From an uncultured Eubacteriales bacterium (lineage in GTDB: Bacteria > Bacillota > Clostridia > Oscillospirales > Acutalibacteraceae): a stretch of 17,404 nt of DNA. Shown piece by piece: positions 14,862 to 17,404 of this stretch. How positions within the stretch are numbered: the first letter of the stretch is position 1; every line of letters starts with the position of its first letter. The notes under the pieces are model-generated. The model was not told the origin of the DNA, did not search any database, and worked only from the letters and a program-made list of their open reading frames with translations. The translations under genes were made by a program, and so were the position numbers. The stretch is taken from assembly GCA_934643185.1 (NCBI GenBank), contig CAKUBN010000049.1, forward strand, positions 1 through 17,404, given 5' to 3'.

Positions 14862-15464
14862 ATGCACGTAGAAAAACTGGACGAAAGCGTCATCAAAGAC
14901 ATCGGCCACGCTTTCGGATATTACGATTACAAAGGCGAAAAGAGTTTATTCGATGCGTTCCCAAGCCGCGATGCCGTGGCGGAGTATATCAGCGGCTATG
15001 TGCGCGGCATGCTGAACGGCGGCTTGCTGTATACGACAAGCGAGCGTGGCGAGGGCTACATTGCGTACAAGCTCCCTGGCGCAAAGCTCGGGCTGAACGT
15101 CGTTTGGCCCATTGCGAAGGCCGCGTTCAGCGCAATGTCGCTCAAAGAGCTTTTTAAAATGATGAAAGCCATGTCCAAGAACAGCAAAAGCCTTCGCGAC
15201 CGCATGGATAAAGAAAAGAAGCCGTACATTTTCGTCGGCTTGGTCTGCGTACGCGAGCAGTATCAGGGGCAGGGATATATGCGAAAAATTTTGGACATCG
15301 CATTCAAAGAGGGTAACCGCCTCGGCGTGCCAGTCGTTCTGGAAACCGACGCCAAATCGAAGTGCGACAAATACATGCATCTCGGTATGGAGCTTGCCGG
15401 TACGCGCAGCTGTGGCGAGTTCGGCGCGCTTTATGATCTCATCAAATACCCGGATAAGAGGTAA
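14862..15464 (+). CDS. GNAT-family N-acetyltransferase
   Basis: 200 residues. The C-terminal half has the GNAT core: strand 4 VGLVCVREQYQGQGYMRKIL (126-145) with the acetyl-CoA pyrophosphate-binding Q/R-x-x-G-x-G/A loop as QGQGYM. This is followed by a helix, strand 5 VPVVLETDA (156-164), and KYMHLGMELAG. The N-terminal 120 residues include a basic, lysine- and methionine-rich stretch (about 95-120) not typical of the core. It starts 19 bases after the hydrolase with GAGGGGG upstream and ends 2 bases before the next gene. Likely to acetylate an amine of the operon's substrate or a toxic compound; the target is unknown. Confidence 0.83.
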   Translation: MHVEKLDESVIKDIGHAFGYYDYKGEKSLFDAFPSRDAVAEYISGYVRGMLNGGLLYTTSERGEGYIAYKLPGAKLGLNVVWPIAKAAFSAMSLKELFKMMKAMSKNSKSLRDRMDKEKKPYIFVGLVCVREQYQGQGYMRKILDIAFKEGNRLGVPVVLETDAKSKCDKYMHLGMELAGTRSCGEFGALYDLIKYPDKR

Positions 15465-15466
15465 GT

Positions 15467-16063
15467 ATGAAACAGAGCTACATCACAAAAGCGTTTCAAA
15501 AAACGGTCGAAAAGCAATTTCCGGCGCAGAGCGAAGCTTTGAATGCGGCATTTCAAAAGCGCTTGACCGATCTGTGGGTGGAAAGCGCCGACGCAAGCCG
15601 TGAATTGCAGGAGCATTTAGAAGTGCAGATTTTGCCCGGCATCGCGGCCTATGAGACGCTGCAAACCGTTATGCCGAAAGCGGATGCGCTCAAAACCGTC
15701 CACGGCTATGTGGAAGAGCGCGCGTGGAAGATCAAAAGGGGCTTGGTCGGCTTGATGCACATTCCGGGGCTGTATAAGAAAATCCCGGGCATTGCCGCTA
15801 AAGCCGTGCGCAAAACATTCGGCACAGAGGCCGGCTTTGCCGCGACGGAGCTGCAAACGGACAGCACCACGTGGCGCATCGACATGACAAAATGTCCGTA
15901 TCACGATGCCTGCGTGCGTTACGGCTGCCCGGAGCTGTGCCCAAGTTTTTGCGACAGCGACGACATCACTTACGACGGCCTGCACGAAAATCTTCTTTGG
16001 CGCAGAACCAAAACGCTCGGCCGCGGCGATGACCGCTGCGATTTTTGCCTGAAGCTCAAATGA
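15467..16063 (+). CDS. L-2-amino-thiazoline-4-carboxylate (ATC) hydrolase-like protein
   Basis: 198 residues matching, from memory, the PF14196 family. A helical N-terminal half has no catalytic hallmarks. A cysteine/histidine/aspartate-rich C-terminal block starts CPYHDACVRYGCPELCPSF (143-161) and continues CDSDDITYDGL, then RTKTLGRGDDRCDFCL. Conserved-looking residues are C143, H146, C154, C158, C162, D165, G187, D188, C191 and C194. The founding activity opens the thiazoline ring of ATC to S-carbamoyl-cysteine, but most family members are uncharacterised and this one may act on another substrate. It begins 2 bases after the GNAT gene (AAGAGGT upstream) and is followed by a second, frameshifted family member. 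Confidence 0.8.
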   Translation: MKQSYITKAFQKTVEKQFPAQSEALNAAFQKRLTDLWVESADASRELQEHLEVQILPGIAAYETLQTVMPKADALKTVHGYVEERAWKIKRGLVGLMHIPGLYKKIPGIAAKAVRKTFGTEAGFAATELQTDSTTWRIDMTKCPYHDACVRYGCPELCPSFCDSDDITYDGLHENLLWRRTKTLGRGDDRCDFCLKLK

Positions 16064-16081
16064 AGCGGGGAGGAGTGCGAA

Positions 16082-16737
16082 ATGAAAAGGGCGTATGCAG
16101 CGTCGCAGTACGCAAAACTCTACGAGCAATATTGCCGAAAGCATTACTCGAGTGAAGCGGAGAAGCTTTTCGAAAAAGCCGAAGTATACTACAAACGCTT
16201 TCTAAAAGACATGCCCGACCTTGGCAAGAATATGATGGCGAAAAATATGCTCGATTGGTTTACAATCCTCGCATTTTATGAAGCGAGCGACCACAAATTA
16301 GACGGCGAAGTTTTGCTGCAGATCAAGCGCGAGGCTGCCGAGAAAGTGAAATTTCTTGGAAAGCTCGTAAACGGCAACCAAAAGTGGCCGTATAAAGTCT
16401 TCGAAAAAGTTTATATAAATTACAATAAGATGCAGAAGAGCACCAAACAAAGGGCGAGTGGATGGATAGCTGGAAAGCAGAAATCAACCCCGACCACCGC
16501 ACGGAAGGCTTTAGCTTTCACCTCGTCGGCTGCCCTATTGCAAAGCATGCCAAAGCACACGGATATGCAGAGCTGCTGCCGTATCTTTGCCGCACCGACC
16601 ACTTTTTGGCCGAGGTACTGCACACAAAGCTTATCCGCATGCAAACGGAAGCACTTGGCGGCAGCTGCTGCGATTATTGGTACATCGGCGATGAAAGTCC
16701 CGTGCTTAAAAGCTATAAAAATTTAAAGCAAATTTAA
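16082..16737 (+). pseudogene. Second ATC-hydrolase-like protein, interrupted by a one-base frameshift
   Basis: A good start (ATG at 16082 with GGGGAGGAG 6 bases before) opens a helical region ending near VYINYNKMQKSTKQ. The frame then loses sense and runs to a stop at 16726. A second frame takes over, from about GEWMDSWKAEINPDH (around 16453), and carries the family's conserved block: FSFHLVGCPIAKHAKAHGY, LLPYLCRTD, and TEALGGSCCDYWYIGDE, stop at 16735-16737. Adding one A in CAAAGGG (16448-16454) restores a single ORF of about 218 codons. A sequencing or assembly error, a true mutation, or unusual recoding are all possible. If intact it would be a divergent paralogue of the gene before it, and the two may form a complex. 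No ribosome site precedes an internal start at 16462. Confidence 0.75.
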
Positions 16738-16754
16738 TTTGCGGAGGCAGACAC

Positions 16755-17404
16755 ATGAACAATTATAACGACATCGGCATTTCCCGTACGCTCGATTGGC
16801 CGCGCATCCAAAAGCTGCTTACGGTCGGTGTTTTTGCGTCGGTACTGCACCTCATCGGCGACCTGATCCTCGGCTGGGGCGTGGAGGACGAGACACTTTC
16901 CGGCATGCTGCGCATGGTCTCGGCGTACACAAGCACCTCAGACGGCGGCCTTTTCGCCGCAGCACTGCTGGGCCTTTTCGGCATCGTACTGGAGGGGCTG
17001 AGCTACTTCGGCATTTACCGCTTGATGACAGAACATGCACCAAAACACGCGCACGCCTACCGCGCGGGCATTTTCGGCTACCTCATGTTTTGCGCCTGCG
17101 GCTTTCACGTGCCGATCTGCGCACTGGCATTTCTCATGAAGCATGGCCTCGTCGAAGAGTTACTTTTGCAATATCTAAAATATTTCATTATGCCGGCGTT
17201 TATCCTGTTTTGGGTTTTCTTTGTCGTGCTTGTCGTCGCACAGCTTAGAGCATTTTTGCAGGGCTGCACGCCGTACCCGAAGTGGTGCTGGGTGTTTTCA
17301 CTGCCTGTCGGCATGGTGATCTCCATGGCGTTTCAATTCATTGGCAACCACCCGTTTGCAAACGCTATCTCCTGCGCGTGGATCGCCATAGGCAACCTTT
17401 GGAT
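16755..17404 (+). CDS. Polytopic membrane protein (DUF6796-like), 3' end outside the window
   Basis: An open frame runs from ATG 16755 (GGAGG 7 bases upstream) to the right edge without a stop: 216 codons so far. It begins MNNYNDIGISRTLDW and has hydrophobic segments at about 21-40 (SVLHLIGDLILGWG), 65-88 (GLFAAALLGLFGIVLEGLSYFGIY), 103-126, 142-166 and 178-196, with a sixth starting at the edge. The segments LHLIGDLILGWGVEDET and YTSTSDGGLFAAALLG look, from memory, like the uncharacterised family DUF6796. It starts 17 bases after the ATC-hydrolase-like pair, hence in the same operon. It may be a transporter or membrane sensor; no function is known. Confidence 0.78.
   Translation, partial: MNNYNDIGISRTLDWPRIQKLLTVGVFASVLHLIGDLILGWGVEDETLSGMLRMVSAYTSTSDGGLFAAALLGLFGIVLEGLSYFGIYRLMTEHAPKHAHAYRAGIFGYLMFCACGFHVPICALAFLMKHGLVEELLLQYLKYFIMPAFILFWVFFVVLVVAQLRAFLQGCTPYPKWCWVFSLPVGMVISMAFQFIGNHPFANAISCAWIAIGNLW

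Noticed and set aside
16445..16451. Programmed -1 frameshift at AAACAAA
   Set aside because: The zero-frame codons are AAA CAA AGG, not AAC AAA as a slippery heptamer needs. I also see no convincing downstream stem, so a plain indel is simpler.
1..17404. tRNA or rRNA genes, CRISPR arrays, insertion sequences or phage attachment sites
   Set aside because: No cloverleaf or rRNA-like stretch, no regularly spaced repeats, no transposase or integrase, and no terminal inverted repeats were seen on either strand.

Overview
The window looks like a moderately GC-rich Gram-positive anaerobe, probably of the class Clostridia. Ribosome-binding sites are strong AGGAGG-type sequences. Genes are packed in tight operons and many overlap. 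There are AraC/MarR/MerR regulators beside ABC exporters, a 4Fe-4S aldo/keto reductase, and a scrap of a sporulation sigma factor at the left edge. Genus cannot be fixed from the sequence alone.

Layout. (a) Bases 1-80 read on the minus strand as a SigG/SigF-like sigma factor and run directly into the 3' two-thirds of a plus-strand M20 amidohydrolase (74-934). This is a chimera-like join. (b) 1028-5509, minus strand, is an AraC regulator followed by two exporter-fold ABC half-transporters with canonical ATPase motifs. The order and sequence flavour recall the YbtA-YbtP-YbtQ / IrtAB metallophore importers. (c) 5510-5888 holds the araC promoter, a 5'-truncated methyltransferase-like remnant and a hairpin terminator. 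(d) 5889-7597 is a MerR regulator (NmlR/AdhR-like, Cys54) divergent from an aldo/keto reductase with a C-terminal two-cluster ferredoxin domain. They share a textbook MerR promoter with a 19-bp spacer containing a perfect 16-bp dyad. (e) 7687-11573, minus strand, is a MarR regulator followed by two ABC half-transporters. The two have complementary degenerate residues, as expected of an asymmetric heterodimeric exporter.

(f) 11679 to the right edge, plus strand, is the most novel part. A good promoter is followed by a short leader. The leader holds a 23-codon ORF overlapping a terminator-like hairpin, which suggests ribosome-mediated attenuation. An eight-gene run follows: three different class I SAM methyltransferases (UbiE-like, LCMT/TcmP-like, type-11-like), an alpha/beta hydrolase, a GNAT acetyltransferase, two tandem ATC-hydrolase (PF14196)-like proteins, the second with a single-base frameshift, and a polytopic membrane protein cut by the window edge. 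Spacings range from an 8-base overlap to 19 bases, so it is very likely one transcript.

Working model (inference): the window is a stress and small-molecule handling island with metallophore-type transport, electrophile response, drug export, and a modification operon possibly induced by translation-inhibiting compounds. The modification operon has no obvious carrier protein, synthetase or precursor peptide here. It may modify or detoxify an existing small molecule rather than build one.
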